Assembly: GCA_963971225.1 (NCBI GenBank)
Contig: CAXARI010000037.1
Coordinates: 31,001-95,000, forward strand
From: Melieria omissa
Taxonomy: Eukaryota > Arthropoda > Insecta > Diptera > Ulidiidae
Length of the DNA stretch: 64,000 nt
Direction: 5' to 3'
Shown: positions 1-10,924 of the stretch, piece after piece
Layout of the letters: every line of letters starts with the position of its first letter
How positions within the stretch are numbered: position 1 is the stretch's first letter
The notes under the pieces: model-generated
Seen by the model: the letters and a program-made list of their open reading frames with translations, nothing else
Database searches by the model: none
What the model was told of the DNA's origin: nothing
Translations under genes and position numbers: made by a program

Positions 1-118
1 TTCTATATCTCAGTTACTCACTTTCTGTTCATCTCCTAACCTGTCTGTCTTTGGTTGTTTCTGTTTTGTTCCTTTTCTGTGATGATGGGGCTGACTGATA
101 AATCAGACTCTGGCGTTA

Positions 119-1391
119 GTGAAAATCAAAAAAATTCTTTTAGACATTTTTGGTAAACAAGTTGTTGGTCTTAATGTAGTGCATTTTAATGCGAGAAGTT
201 TAAGTCATGACAAACTTGATCATGTTAGATATGTTTTTGAGGGGTCTTCTGTGGATATAATTTGTGTGTCTGAGACCTGGTTTCAAAGTGATGTCCCTGA
301 TTTCAACTTGTCTCTTGATGGGTATAACGTACTAAGACATGATCGCGTGCACAGGAAAGGGGGGGAGTTGCAATATATTGCAAAAAACACTTAAGTTACG
401 ACTGCTGTCTAAGTCTATCAACTGTGACACAGAATTTATTCTTAGTGAAGTGTCTGATGGTGTATCTAAAGTTTTAATTGTGTGTGCGTACAATCCTCAC
501 AAATTTTGTTCCCTTGATCCCCTTTTTGTTGAGTTGTCTGAACTGTTAGTTGAGTCTGAACGTATTCTGATTTGTGGTGATTTCAATGTCAATTTATTAA
601 TTAATGACCCCAGCAGAAATAAACTATTTGACTGGTTAGAAGCTACAGGACTATGTGTGATTAATAACACAATACCAACTAGGTATGCGAATAATGCCTT
701 ACCCAGCCTCCTTGACTACTTCATTACCACTGACCCGTCGCATATCTTGAAGTTCGAACAAATGTCTTTCATTTCTGATCATGATTTAATATTCTGTACT
801 TGGGATGTTGTGATGAATCGTTCTGACCTTAGTAATACTTTTGTATACCGTGATTTCAAATCGTTGAATGTCAACTACGTGCTTTCTGACTTGTATAGTG
901 TGGATTGGAATAAGTGTTGGTCTCTTGAAACTGTTGATAAAAAACTTGACTTCATTAATAACAACTTGACTTTTTTGTTCAATCTACATGTTCCTCTCCG
1001 TACTTTCCATGTTGTAAATAGTTCAGGTCTCTGGTTTAACGCTAAAGTACGTTTATCTATTAGAAAACGCAATAAGTTGCATGCAAAGTGGCGTAAAACT
1101 AGGTCAGATACTGCTTGGTGTCAATATAAAGCTGCCCGTAATGAAGCAACAGCTACAATTAGACATGCAAAGCGTTGCTACAGCAATTCACAGCTTGACC
1201 CTTCACTCCCATCTAGGAAACTATGGCGCAATCTAAAAAATTTGAAAATTCATGGCAAGGAAAACTCTGGTTGTGACTTGAATCCTAATGAACTAAATGA
1301 TTTCTTTATTGGTGCCAATGATAGAGTCGCACTGTTTTGCCAAAACATTTATCATCTTGTTGTGGTGCTAAAGAGAAATTCGAATTTATAG
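119..1391 (+). pseudogene. LINE ORF2 endonuclease domain, frameshifted
   Basis: The first 91 residues (119-394) carry the endonuclease start, with HFNARSL and the catalytic-type CVSETW motif. The frame then shifts near the G-run at about 358-366 into 339-1391, which holds the GDFNVN motif (about 577) and the SDHDL motif (about 776) of AP-like LINE endonucleases. The end of this frame runs into the linker before RT. The enzyme would nick target DNA to prime reverse transcription. The frameshift and the loss of frame near 1320-1390 mean no intact protein is made. Confidence 0.75.
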
Positions 1392-2259
1392 CAGTAAGTG
1401 AGGCTGATGTGTTCAAGTCAATAATGGGTATTAAATCTAATGCAATTGGTGAGGATGGCATATATTTAAAATTTGTGAAGCTTGTGTTACAATTTGTTAT
1501 TGGTCCACTTACTCATGTAATAAACCACTGCTTCACTAGTTCTTGCTTTCCTTCTGCGTGGAAAAGAGCAGTTATTTTGCCTGTTGCAAAAAGTCGAATG
1601 CTTCTTGTCCTGGGGATTACAGGCCTGTTAGTATATTGCCAGCCTTTTCAAAGGTGTGCGAAAAGTTGATGGTAGTGCAAATCTCGACTTTCATACAAAA
1701 ACACAACCTTCTTTCCCCTCTACAGTCTGGTTTTCGGCCTAGGCATAGTTGCTCTACTGCCATAGTAAAAATACTTGACGACATTAGACTTAAGTTTGAC
1801 ATTGGAGACTTGACAATTCTTTGTTTGCTTGATTTCTCAAAAGCCTTTGACTCAGTTGACCATACTCTCTTTTCTGCAAAGCTTGAACATTATTTTGGTT
1901 TTAGTGGCAGTGCGTTGAAGCTTATAGCCAGTTATTTAGTGGGACGGACGCAAAAAGTTATATCTAACAAATCTATGTCTCAGTCTCGATTGGTATGTGC
2001 AGGTGTTCCACAAGGATCAGTCCTTGGTCCTCTGTTGTTTAGTCTCTTTGTCAACGTCGTATTCTCTGTGTGCCAGTATGTGAATGTTTATGCATATGCA
2101 GATGATATTCAAATGCACCTGTCTAGCCGAATTGGCCTTGTTGAGGATTTGTGTTTCAAAATGAACAGTGATCTGTCTGCTATCTCTAAGTGGGTTACTG
2201 CCAATTATTTGTGTCTAAATGCGTCTAAGTCCTACGTTTTGCCTATTTGTCATAGTTTG
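1392..2259 (+). pseudogene. LINE ORF2 reverse transcriptase, fingers and palm
   Basis: Reading continues in two frames (1337-1669, then 1543-2340). Visible RT motifs are YRPVSILPAFSK, then FDLG-like FSKAFDSVDH with the first catalytic Asp, VPQGSVLGPLLF, and YADDIQM with the catalytic Asp pair at about 2094-2110. Coding sequence is cut at 2259/2269 by the SINE and resumes at 4453. At least one frame change between 1540 and 1670 breaks it. The last residues of the long frame before 2340 are SINE sequence, not RT. Confidence 0.8.
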
Positions 2260-2281
2260 GTTCACCTTGCAGCAGCCGCCG

Positions 2282-2331
2282 TGGCTCAGTTGGTTAGTGC
2301 GCCGTCCAGCGAGCGACGCAAGTTCGAATTC
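2282..2331 (+). promoter_or_regulatory. Pol III internal promoter (A and B boxes) of the SINE
   Basis: The A box TGGCTCAGTTGG is at 2282-2293 and a B box with core GTTCGAATTC is at 2322-2331, about 40 bases apart, as in tRNA genes. This is the split type 2 RNA polymerase III promoter. No intact cloverleaf acceptor stem is visible, so this is a SINE promoter and not a tRNA gene. Confidence 0.75.
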
Positions 2332-2567
2332 TGCATGTAGTAACACCTAAAAAAAATAACGGGAAACTCGTTTTCTCTTTCGGTGGCTGTCCTCTCAGCT
2401 GGAAATGGCAAACCTCTGAGAGTAAAAATTGCCTATGAAAACGCTCCGAACCGGCATAAAACTGTAGGTCCCTTCCATCCGCGTACAAAATTCACACGCA
2501 CAACACGGGTGGTTGCGGGAAGCTAGGCCTTAGTCTCGCGTAAGCGGGCTGTCGTGCCAATCAATTA

Positions 2568-4409
2568 CACAGTACAACAATTTAAAACTTTTTGTGTGCA
2601 ACAGAGTAACGACCGTATATTCCTGAAAGAGGACGTCGTACTGATCATTTTTGCAGAACAAAGTAATAGTCCAGCACGTCTGAGTTTTTTGTAATTCGCA
2701 CATAAAGGTTAAAGGGGTCTCTATAGACTTTTACACGGAAAGTATAAAAACTAAAAGAGCTAGAGCTTTGATGTCTAAGGCAAAGTTGTTTGCAATAAAA
2801 ATGTGAATATTTTTTATGTACACATGAACCCCCTCCCCCCTTTCTTACCCCCCTTTTGCACGATTTTCGGTAAAATTTTTCATAAAAAGCTTGTATTGAG
2901 TAAAATATTGAAAAGAATACCATATTGTCTTTTGGGAAAATATTCCCCATTAAAAAATAGGAGGGGTCTTCAAACACCAAAACTTTCTCAAACCTTCCTC
3001 CAAAAAAATAAAAAGCCTTAAACACGAAACCTTCATTAAATCATCTTTTCATTAATTGCTAATTCTGCTTGAGATGTTGAGAAAAATGTTGAATATTGAA
3101 AAAAACACTATTTCCCATTGAATAATAGTTCAGGTGGTCTCCAAACAAGAAGTCCTCTCTTAATAAAATAAAAAATGTTGATGATTTCAAAAAGACGCTT
3201 TCGCTTTACGGGAATGTGCAGATGGGTCAATATTGCCATTCAAATTCTTAACGTACTCAGCGAGGATTGCTACATTCTTCAAGTAGCTTCATTTGTTGAT
3301 AAAACTTTTCACTTTTTCATCAGAAACAGCCCCAAGATTTTCTTTGAAAATATCAAAGTGTGAAGGAAGCAGGGGCAAAGCCAGAACTTGGAAATTAACA
3401 TATTTTCCCGATTTTAAGTCAAAATTTCATGAAATTTGGTTCAATAGAATTGAAGTCATTCCGTCTGAATTGAAAGTATGTTTGTGTCATCGGTACAAAA
3501 ATATGCATCAAACAAGCATCCAATATCAAGTATTTTTTCCTCATCAGAAAACTTTTATAAGTATTTTCAAAGTCGCAAAATCGTGTAAATCGTTGTAATG
3601 AGGCTGAAGGGGACATTAAAAAAAATTGGGCTTGTAAAAAACAATGTGCCTTAAATGTTTAAAGGTAAAAAGGCCTTTTTGCATATGTATTTTGTACATA
3701 ACATGCATAGTGATTGAAAATATTGAATGTTTATAGGCTTTAGGGGCTTTGGCAACCAATACATTGATATTATAAAAAGCAATACGAATTTATCAAAGTC
3801 TTTTTTGAAATCATAAAAATTGTTTCTTTTATTAAGAGGAGAACTATTACTCAATGAACTATTATTCAATGGGAAATAGTGTTTTTTTCAATATTCAACA
3901 TTTTTCTCAACATCTTAAGCAGAATTAGCAATTAATGAAAATATTATTTAATGAAGGTTTCGTGTTTAAGGCTTTTTATTTTTTTGGAGGAAGGTTTGAG
4001 AAAGTTTTGGTGTTTGAAGACCCCTCCTATTTTTTAATGGGGAATATTTTCCCAAAAGACAATATGGTATTCTTTTCAATATTTTACTCAATACAAGCTT
4101 TTTATGAAAAATTTTTCCGAAAATCGTGAAAAAGGGGATAAGAAAGGGGGGAGGGGGATTCATGTGTACATAAAAAATATTCACATTTTTATTGCAAACA
4201 ACTTTGCCTTAGACATCAAAGCTCTAGCTCTTCTCGTTTTTATACTTTCCGTGTAAAAGTCTATAGAGACCCCTTTAACCTTTATGTGCGAATTACAAAA
4301 AACTCAGACGTGCTGGACTATTACTTTGTTCTGCAAAAATGATCAGTACGACGTCCTCTTTCAGGAATATACGGTCGTTACTCTGTTGCAGAAATGCTGT
4401 TGTACAGTG
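2568..4409. mobile_element. Foldback-type element with long inverted repeats
   Basis: Two arms of about 610 bases (2568-3190 and 3803-4409) are near-perfect reverse complements, ending in CAC(A/T)GTACAACA. They enclose a unique centre of about 600 bases (3191-3802). No transposase is visible; reading frames inside the arms are mirror images of each other and I treat them as noise. TTA on both sides (2565-2567 and 4410-4412) could be the target duplication, but the flank is TTA-rich so this is uncertain. The element interrupts the SINE. A transcript across it would form a very long hairpin. Confidence 0.85.
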
Positions 4410-4452
4410 TTATTATTATTAAAATTATTAATTATTAAATTAGTTCACCTTG

Positions 4453-5090
4453 ATAGTATTCCTAAGCTATATTTAGGCTCTAGTGCGCTTACATTTACTG
4501 AAAAAATAAGAAATCTGGGATTTATTGTAAACCGCAATCTAAGTTGTCGTGATCATATAAATGGGGTTGTGAGCAAGGTATATGCTACACTGCGTAAACT
4601 GCGTATCTCTGCTTTGTTTACCCCCTTGGAAACCAGGCGTAAGCTGGTTGTTCAGCTTATTGTGCCCCTTATCGCCTACTCAGAGATTGTGTATAGTAAG
4701 CTTGATTCCGTGTCTTTGCATAAAGTTAACGTAGCATTTAATAATGCCACGCGATATGTCTACGGACTCAAAAGGTATGAGCACATTTGCCTTTGGCAGA
4801 ATAAGGTACTAGGCTGTAGTATTGAAAATTACCTATCTGCTAAAAACTGCATATTTATCTACAGACTAATGGAGTGGAAAACCCCTCACTATTTGTTCGA
4901 AAAGCTCATACCTTTCAGGTCCAGGAGACACCACAATTTGATTGTCCCAGAATATAACTTTTTAACATCATCAAGACTATTTTTCATTAACGCTGTGAGG
5001 GTCTGGAACTCGGTTTCTGAGGTCATAAGGGCGGGGCTGAACAGGAACAACTTTAAGACAAGAATTTATGAGTATTTTAAAGCACTTTAA
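4453..5090 (+). pseudogene. LINE RT C-terminal region after the SINE
   Basis: This is the continuation of the RT of the 5' LINE. It starts within LDSIPKLYLGSSAL, followed by the thumb-region signature IRNLGFIVNRNLSCRDHI, and ends with a normal stop at 5088-5090 after YEYFKAL. The reading frame upstream (from 4284) is foldback and SINE sequence. The 3' UTR runs from 5091 to the AAAT tail. This segment has no internal stop over about 210 codons and is the best-kept part of the element. Confidence 0.8.
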
Positions 5091-5435
5091 TCGCAGGGTA
5101 CCAATGTACTTTTGTGTTGGATGCAGGTCACCTCTTCTTCTTCTCCTTCTTATTTCTTCTTTATGTATTCTCCTCTTTGATCTCTAATTTTCCTACTATA
5201 TTTTTGTCTTCTACTTTTAGATGTAAGGTTAAATATATTATTATTGTTATTAGATTTAAGTTTTGCTTTCAATCCTGTAAAATTTATTAATGATTGATGA
5301 GCATTTAAAAGACTTAGTTCTTATATTGTACAGATGTGTAACTTTTTTCTAAATAAATAAATAAATAAATAAATAAAATTACCTCAGCATCAAGGTTGCA
5401 CTGAACCCTCTCTTTGCCAGATATTCCCATGGATC

Positions 5436-6512
5436 TTAGATACTCCAGAGCACTCTAGGGGGCAGATATGTATTTAATTTGTTATTTAAATACGTTCTTT
5501 TTGCATGACGCACAGACACGACGACCTTGTTACGCAGAAGGCGATATTTTTCCCAACATTCCTGATTCTGATAACATTTCCATTGTGTATATACTCTATT
5601 GCGTTTTTTTATCAAGCGTAGGATTTCAAGTGTCAGCCAAGGCTTTCTGTGACCATGAATTTTAACTGCTCTTAAAGGAACGTGACGATCAAAAAGATAG
5701 TTAACCAGCTTGTTAAGATGTTCTAATTTTTTATCAACACTTGGGTACACTGTGCAATTATTCCAGCTTAGTAACGCAGCTTCTTTGTGTAATTCTTCAA
5801 GGTTAATATTTTTAAAATCTCTGAACGTTAGTTCAGAATTACGTTTAATCCTATCAAACTGCAATCCATAAGATAAGAACAGAAGTTCGTGGTCCGAGAT
5901 TCCACCCAAAGGAAGCTGGTCTACATGGACAACATCGTCACTGTTATTGACACATAGTACATCCAGTAAGCTAGGTTTAGAATTTGGGGCAAAACGAGTA
6001 GCATATTGATTAATAACGTCAATGCCATAAGTACGAAAATTATTAAGCAGATCCTTGGAACGAGAGTCAGTACAGAGAAGGTCAACATTAAAGTCCCGAC
6101 AAACAATGATACGCTCATATTCAAGCATGTATTCTGCTAGTTTGCTAAAAATATTTGAAAGATCATTTGTTCTATTCTTATACTTATATATAACTTTCGG
6201 GTTTGAAGTACTGTTGCAGTATATGGCAACACCTCCGCCACGCATATTGCACATCCTATCATTTCGTAGCAACACATAATCACACAACGCATAGGAACTA
6301 TCATCGAGACAATACTTAAACCAAGTTTCAGTTATACAAATCATATCAATAGTCAAACCATCAAACACATAATTAAAGTAGTCAAGTTTCTCAGCAGTGA
6401 GACTGCGAGCATTCAAATGGCACTTTTTAAACCCATTATGGTTATCACAGATATGCTTTAGAACCGGTCTCAAATGCCCACTGTTAGCGTGAGTTTTTAG
6501 TGCGTTGCACAT
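5436..6512 (-). pseudogene. LINE ORF2 endonuclease, truncated before RT
   Basis: A frame of 358 codons with an AP-like endonuclease: HLNARSL near residue 33, ICITETWF with the catalytic Glu near residue 58, CRDFNVD (normally GDFN) near residue 137, and GISDHELL near residue 203. The rest is the linker rich in Arg and Lys that normally leads to RT, but the frame ends at LWSI and no RT follows. The Cys-Arg in place of Gly before the catalytic Asp is a likely decay mutation. Confidence 0.7.
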
Positions 6513-6746
6513 TTGTATCTATATTTTAAAATTTCATATGGTCGATGTTTCTGATATTGCAGTAACAGGGACAAAGTTGCAAAGTAGAAAGAAAGAAAGA
6601 GTGGAGTGAAAACGAGAGAGTTGTAGTCAGTGGAACATACACAGTAGAGTTGTAAGTAAAGAGATAAACAAACAAAACAGAAAACAATTGCAAGGGTATA
6701 CATATATAAATAGGATATAGAACTATAAGCTTAAAATAATTAATCC

Positions 6747-7579
6747 TCATGTGTTGTTGCTTGCTGCCAATCGTTCAACGCTCTCTTTACTGTGGACTTT
6801 CACTGCTTCACTTTGTGGACGAACTCGAATGTAGACTTGCCCACGAATAGAAAATGCTGCCGTGAGACGTTTTTGCTTTTTAAGCTGAGTAGCGAGCTGC
6901 ATAATCTCACGGTTGTTCTTTGTGAGGCATTCGTGTACAAATATTCTCCCTTTCTCATGCCCTTCATACCCTATGTCACACAGTGCAAGCGCCCTTCTAT
7001 TTGCTTTGTAGAAACGGGCAATTGCGCTGAATAGCAAAGAGCGATCGTTGGGAGAGACAAGCTTCACTATACGGGCGCCGAATTTTTGTTTGCCTTTCGC
7101 ACCCGAAAAACAGCTCGAATTGGTGGAACATTCAGCTGAATTGCGCGACAAAGCTGAGCGAACTTTTCGCCCAGGTTCTCATTATGTGCGTAAGGAATCC
7201 CACTAATAACGCAATCCGTTGACACCACATTGTTTTCATATTTGTTTAGCTGCGCTGCCAAAACACCCATATCGCTGTGCAGCTGTTTAATCTGGGCACA
7301 CTCACGCTCAGCCTTTTCCACACGCTCCTCCAATTTTCTGCAATGCAATTTTAAATTTGCCAAATCTGCCACCATTTCGCCAATCCTCTGCATGACCCGC
7401 TCTTCTGACTCTCTCACGCGCGCCGCCAATTGCTCCACGATGCTTTCCTTTTGCGCCTCTATTCTCAAGATCCAAGCTAAAGAGGGCGGACTCTCAATCT
7501 TCGCAGCTTTATTCAGCAGAGTTGGAGTTTTTTGGGGAGAAGAAATCGCTGTGCGCGCGGATTTCGTTCTTGTTGTCAT
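6747..7579 (-). pseudogene. LINE ORF1 with coiled coil and FP-like C-terminal domain
   Basis: The first part (7579-7067) opens with a basic Ser/Thr-rich tail, then a heptad-type coiled coil (about residues 50-110, many Glu/Arg/Leu), then the start of an RNA-binding fold (NVVSTDCVISGIPY). A frame change near 7075-7150 separates it from the C-terminal part (7151-6747), where RIFVHECLT and RGQVYIRV recall the C-terminal domain shared by LINE ORF1 proteins and the baculovirus FP family. Role by family: RNA-binding chaperone. Broken by the frameshift. Confidence 0.65.
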
Positions 7580-8432
7580 TTTTGCAAAACAGTCAACAAA
7601 ATTTCTTTATTTATTTATCAGTTTTGTATTGTTCGCGGTTGGTATCACTCACGAGCCCGGGTAGAGAGTAGGTTCACCAAAACTTTTGCGGAGTCGTTTT
7701 TGTAAATCAGACAGTGGAATTTAACCCTCTAGCAGGCTAGTCCGCCTGTAGGTGGGGTGTAATCTTTTAGCTTTTAAAATTCCAAGCAAATCCATTTTTG
7801 TTTTAAATCGCCAAGAAGGCTTTGAGAAACTTTCCAATGCATGCACAGGAATATTTTTTTTATCGTTGTGGTCATATTTTCGGCTCATTGATTATCATTT
7901 AAAGCGTAAAATTGGTGCCGAACAGGCGTAAAAATAATTTGTGAAACGTTGTGATTTTCAAAAATTAATTTAAAATATTTAGAGATTTTTGATAAAGCTC
8001 AGAAAATTATTGGTAAGTAAATAAAAGTCTTCTTAATCCAAAGGCGTTTTTAACGAAAGTTTTATAAAAGTGAAAGGTTACAAAACATCGTTTTAATCAT
8101 TCCCGCCTACAGGCGGACTTGCCGGGCTACGTATAATTTTACGATCTTTGTTGCTCATATTGGCCTTTCATTTGTTTAGATATGTCGCGACGAGGAAGGA
8201 ATAAACTGCCAAATTTATCTGATGGAGAAATTATGGGATTCATGGGAGGCATGCATTCTGATCTCGAAACTGATGAAGAGTCAAATGGGGATTTTAGAGA
8301 TGATGATAACGATGATAGGGCCCAAATATTAAATATGAAATTGATCAGTAGTAGACAGCATTCCATCTGTTGATTTGCTCTGTTATGTGGTAGACAAAGG
8401 TTTGAATATCAGTAACATAAGTAATACATATA

Positions 8433-9375
8433 CCTTGTGACCGAAAAGTTTCCGGAAATTTTAAATAAAACGCAAAATTCTTAATCTTCATCAATATTTA
8501 TTTTATCTCCTTCAAAATATGCTCCATTAGAAGCGATACACATATGCCAACGTTTCTTCCAATCATCAAAACATTTTTTATAGGCGCTTTCCGGTATGGC
8601 TTTGAGTTCCCTCTGCGAATTCTGTTTTACGTCTTCTATGAATTCAAAACGCGTTCCTCTGAGTCGTAATTTGAGTTTGGGAAACAGGAAAAAGTCACAC
8701 GGTGCAAGATCAGGTGAATACGGTGGCTGTTCGATGGTATTTGAATGTTTGGCCTTAAAATCGTTGATAATGTTGGCTCGGTGCGAGGGAGCATTATCGT
8801 CATGAAAAATCCATGAATTATCCTTCCACAATTGAGGCCGTTTACGGCGGATATTTTCACGCAAACGTCTTAAAACAGTCAAATAATAGTCTTTACCGAC
8901 TGTTTGTCCTTCAGGGACGAATTCATGATGCACCACACCACGAATATCGAAGAAAACAATCAGCATTACCTTGATTTTCGAGCGACTTTGGCGTGGTTTT
9001 TTCGGTTTCGGCTCGTCTTTTCCTCTCCATTCCGATGATTGTTGGCTTGTTTGCATGTCGTACTCGTAGACCCATGTCTCGTCACCAGTTATGATGCGTT
9101 CCATGAAAGTTGGAGCGGAATTGGCACGATCAAGCACGTCCAAAGAGACCTGTTCACGGTACTCATTTTGAAGAAAATTCTCAACAAAATCGCAACGCAC
9201 TACTGAGGTGAACTGGTTTCAACAGCTGCCGTAAACAAACTGTCTGACAGATCGCGCTCATTTTTGGCATAGTAATTAAGGACAGTGCCACCAACCTACA
9301 GAAACTTAAAATATCGAAAAATATACAGAACGCGAATTTTAAATGAGAATTTCCGGAAACTTTTCGGTCACAATG
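8433..9375 (-). mobile_element. mariner element inside the piggyBac-like element
   Basis: Terminal inverted repeats with core TTGTGACCGAAAAGTTTCCG sit at 8435 and, inverted, up to 9373. TA dinucleotides lie at 8431-8432 and 9376-9377. At 943 bases it is shorter than a full mariner of about 1.3 kb; the part coding the transposase N-terminus (near 9200-9350) is lost. Confidence 0.9.
8481..9200 (-). pseudogene. mariner transposase, N-terminal DNA-binding domain missing
   Basis: 239 codons hold the whole catalytic domain: TGDETWVY (first Asp), HDDNAPSH (second Asp), and YSPDLAPCDFFLF (third Asp), the D,D34D layout typical of mariner. The C-terminus ends normally in acidic residues just inside the inverted repeat. 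The usual 110 or so N-terminal residues with two helix-turn-helix motifs are absent, so the first Met is internal and the protein could not bind the ends as a full enzyme does. No stop interrupts the remaining frame, which suggests a fairly young copy. Confidence 0.85.
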
Positions 9376-10135
9376 TATATCCAGTAGCTACTTCATCATC
9401 AGTCATTCATCAGGCATTACAACCAACTGTGCCTGAAAAACCACACGCTGATGAACAAACTTCAAAAATTCGATATTTGATTGCTAAACCGGCAAAAAGG
9501 CCTTGATCGCCATTGCCATCGCAAGAAGAAGGCACCTGATGGTGGTATTGTAATGCATCGACGTATTCATGGGGCGACCATGTTCGAACTTCCTAAATTT
9601 CGCAGAGAAGTCGCATCTGTCCTTTGTTAGAAACTACAAAGACAACGTAAACCATCAGGTAGGCCGTCCAAAAATATTTCAAACGCCCCGTCACCACCAC
9701 CAAAGAGGACTTACTTACCCCCTTCGTGCGACGGATATAACCATTTACCCGATTTTTTGGATCGTAAGGATAAACGAATGTGCAAAAACCCTGGTTGCAA
9801 ATTGGAAACCCAAATAATTTGAACGAAATGTAAACTGGACTTATGCGTTTATTACCAAAAATGAAAATAATGTTGATAATAATAAATGACTTTTCTCTTT
9901 ACACTTTTTAATTATAATTTAATAATTACAATTTTAATCAACGATATTGAATTTAAGTTTTTCACTCCTAAGCCGGCAGGTCCGCCTACAGGCGGGGTAC
10001 CTTTATTCTCATCTGGAAGCTAAACTACTCATCAATTAGAAAAAATAACTTCATGTTCGACTTTTCTGATCCAAAACTAGCCTGTCTATAATTTTTTCAT
10101 CGAGAAAAAAAATTGGCCTGCTAGAGGGTTAAATA

Positions 10136-10877
10136 TCAGGTGTACAACTTTGCTTCCGCCGTTTTTTTCCAAAATTAAAAGCTTTATTGCGAAAAAGTGC
10201 TTACAGATGTATTATTCAAAGTATTGTCCGTCGCTAGCGACAACTTTCTCCCATCTTTCCGGCAATTTTCGGATCCCGGCTCGAAAAAAGGAGTCCTCTT
10301 TTGACGCTATCCATGAAGCAATCCATTTTTCCAATTCTTCGAAGGATTGAAAATGTTGATCTTCCAGGCCGTGTGCCATCGAACGGAATAGGTGGAAGTC
10401 AGAAGGGGCGACATCTGGGGAATACGGCGGGTGGGGCAAGACTTCCCATTTCAGCGTTTCCAGGTACTTTTTGACCACTTTTGCGACGTGAGGCCGAGCA
10501 TTGTCGTGTTGGAGGATGACTTAGTCATTCGAAATCACCATTTTTAAAACGTTGAAACCACTCCCGACACGTTCTTTCACTCAGAGCAGCATCACCGTAA
10601 GTTTCTGAGAGCATTCGATGCGCTTCAGCTGCATTTTTTTTTCGAATTGTAACAGAAAAGTAAAACTTACCGCAAATGGCGAGAATTGGGCACATAAACG
10701 GACATTTTCGAGCGTGAATAATACGAAAACAATAACAACTGTCACTGAAACGGCGATGACAATTCGTTAGGCACTGTCCACACTCACTTTAAAGGCATTA
10801 CCATCTATGTATTTCAACCAGCCTCAGCCGGTACAGCCACCTATCGAAAAACGGCGGAAGCAAAGTTGTACACCTGA
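10136..10877 (-). mobile_element. Second mariner, internally deleted
   Basis: Inverted repeats starting TCAGGTGTACAACTTTGC lie at 10136 and, inverted, end at 10877. TA flanks are at 10134-10135 and 10878-10879. The left end lies only three bases from the TTAA of the piggyBac-like element. Length is 742 bases. The repeat sequence differs from the 8433 mariner, so it is another family. Confidence 0.9.
10212..10660 (-). pseudogene. mariner transposase with first catalytic motif deleted
   Basis: Read on the minus strand from about 10660, the helix-turn-helix region survives (NAAEAHRMLSETYGDAALS, then REWFQRFKNGDFE) and meets a stop. The sequence then jumps to the second and third catalytic motifs, HDNARPHVAK and PYSPDVAPSDFHLF, ending at 10212 in GQYFE. 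The block with the first Asp motif is deleted at about 10520. Both protein ends are kept, the usual shape of a mariner deletion derivative. Confidence 0.8.
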
Positions 10878-10924
10878 TAAACAATTATTGATTTGCAGCA
10901 ATTTGAGAACACGTCTACTCTGAA

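Larger units (their letters stand above)
2270..4442 (+). mobile_element. tRNA-derived SINE inserted in the LINE, itself interrupted
   Basis: The element begins with a tRNA-like head holding a perfect A-box match (TGGCTCAGTTGG) and a B-box match (GTTCGAATTC). The body runs to about 2567. After a foldback insertion it ends in an ATT/TTA-rich tail at 4410-4442. The 10-bp sequence GTTCACCTTG lies immediately outside both ends (2260-2269 and 4443-4452), a clear target-site duplication that also restores the LINE coding sequence across the gap. The SINE is therefore younger than the LINE and older than the foldback. I do not recognise the family. Confidence 0.8.
1..5379 (+). mobile_element. CR1/Jockey-type LINE, degraded, split by a SINE
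   Basis: A non-LTR retrotransposon with an apurinic-like endonuclease (about 119-1300), a reverse transcriptase (about 1400-2259) and, after a 2.2-kb interruption, the RT C-terminal region (4453-5090). It ends in an (AAAT)n tail at about 5351-5379. The 5' part lies before the window or in the first 118 bases, where I see no coding match. Several frame changes make it inactive. The clade call rests on the RT and endonuclease style; CR1 versus Jockey is not settled. Confidence 0.8.
5381..7720 (-). mobile_element. Second LINE, ORF1 plus endonuclease, RT missing
   Basis: A minus-strand non-LTR element with ORF1 (7579-6747) and the start of ORF2 (6512-5436). The RT that should follow is absent: the plus-strand LINE tail ends at about 5379, so the missing part may lie left of position 1, with the plus-strand LINE inserted into this one (inference). 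The upstream end lies between 7580 and the TTAA of the piggyBac-like element at 7721. Endonuclease style resembles that of the first LINE. Confidence 0.65.
8182..9830 (+). pseudogene. piggyBac-type transposase remnants
   Basis: The N-terminus (8182-8373, 63 codons) starts MSRRGRNKLPNLSDGEI and is acidic, as in piggyBac transposases. The C-terminus survives at about 9567-9830, with GRPSKN, a Pro-rich spacer and the Cys-rich motif CKNPGCKLET followed by TKCKLDLC, which fits the C-terminal zinc-binding domain of the family. Two stop codons interrupt this last part. The catalytic core between them is missing by internal deletion, and a mariner sits in the gap. Only a non-autonomous element remains. 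Confidence 0.7.
7725..10128 (+). mobile_element. piggyBac-like element with TTAA duplications
   Basis: TTAA flanks both ends (7721-7724 and 10129-10132). The termini are inverted: CCCTCTAGCAGGC at 7725 and its complement ending at 10128. Subterminal copies of a CCGCCTGTAGGCGG-type palindrome occur near 7742-7760, 8102-8118 and 9978-9998. Inside are the two ends of a transposase gene and a mariner insertion. Terminal repeats, TTAA target and C-terminal Cys-rich region agree on the piggyBac superfamily. Confidence 0.85.

Noticed and set aside
2276..2340. Possible tRNA gene
   Set aside because: A and B boxes are present but no acceptor stem or anticodon loop pairs well, and a target duplication shows it is a SINE.
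2803..4184. Mirror-image frames of about 60-126 codons in the foldback arms
   Set aside because: They arise from the inverted repeat and AT-rich runs and show no domain.
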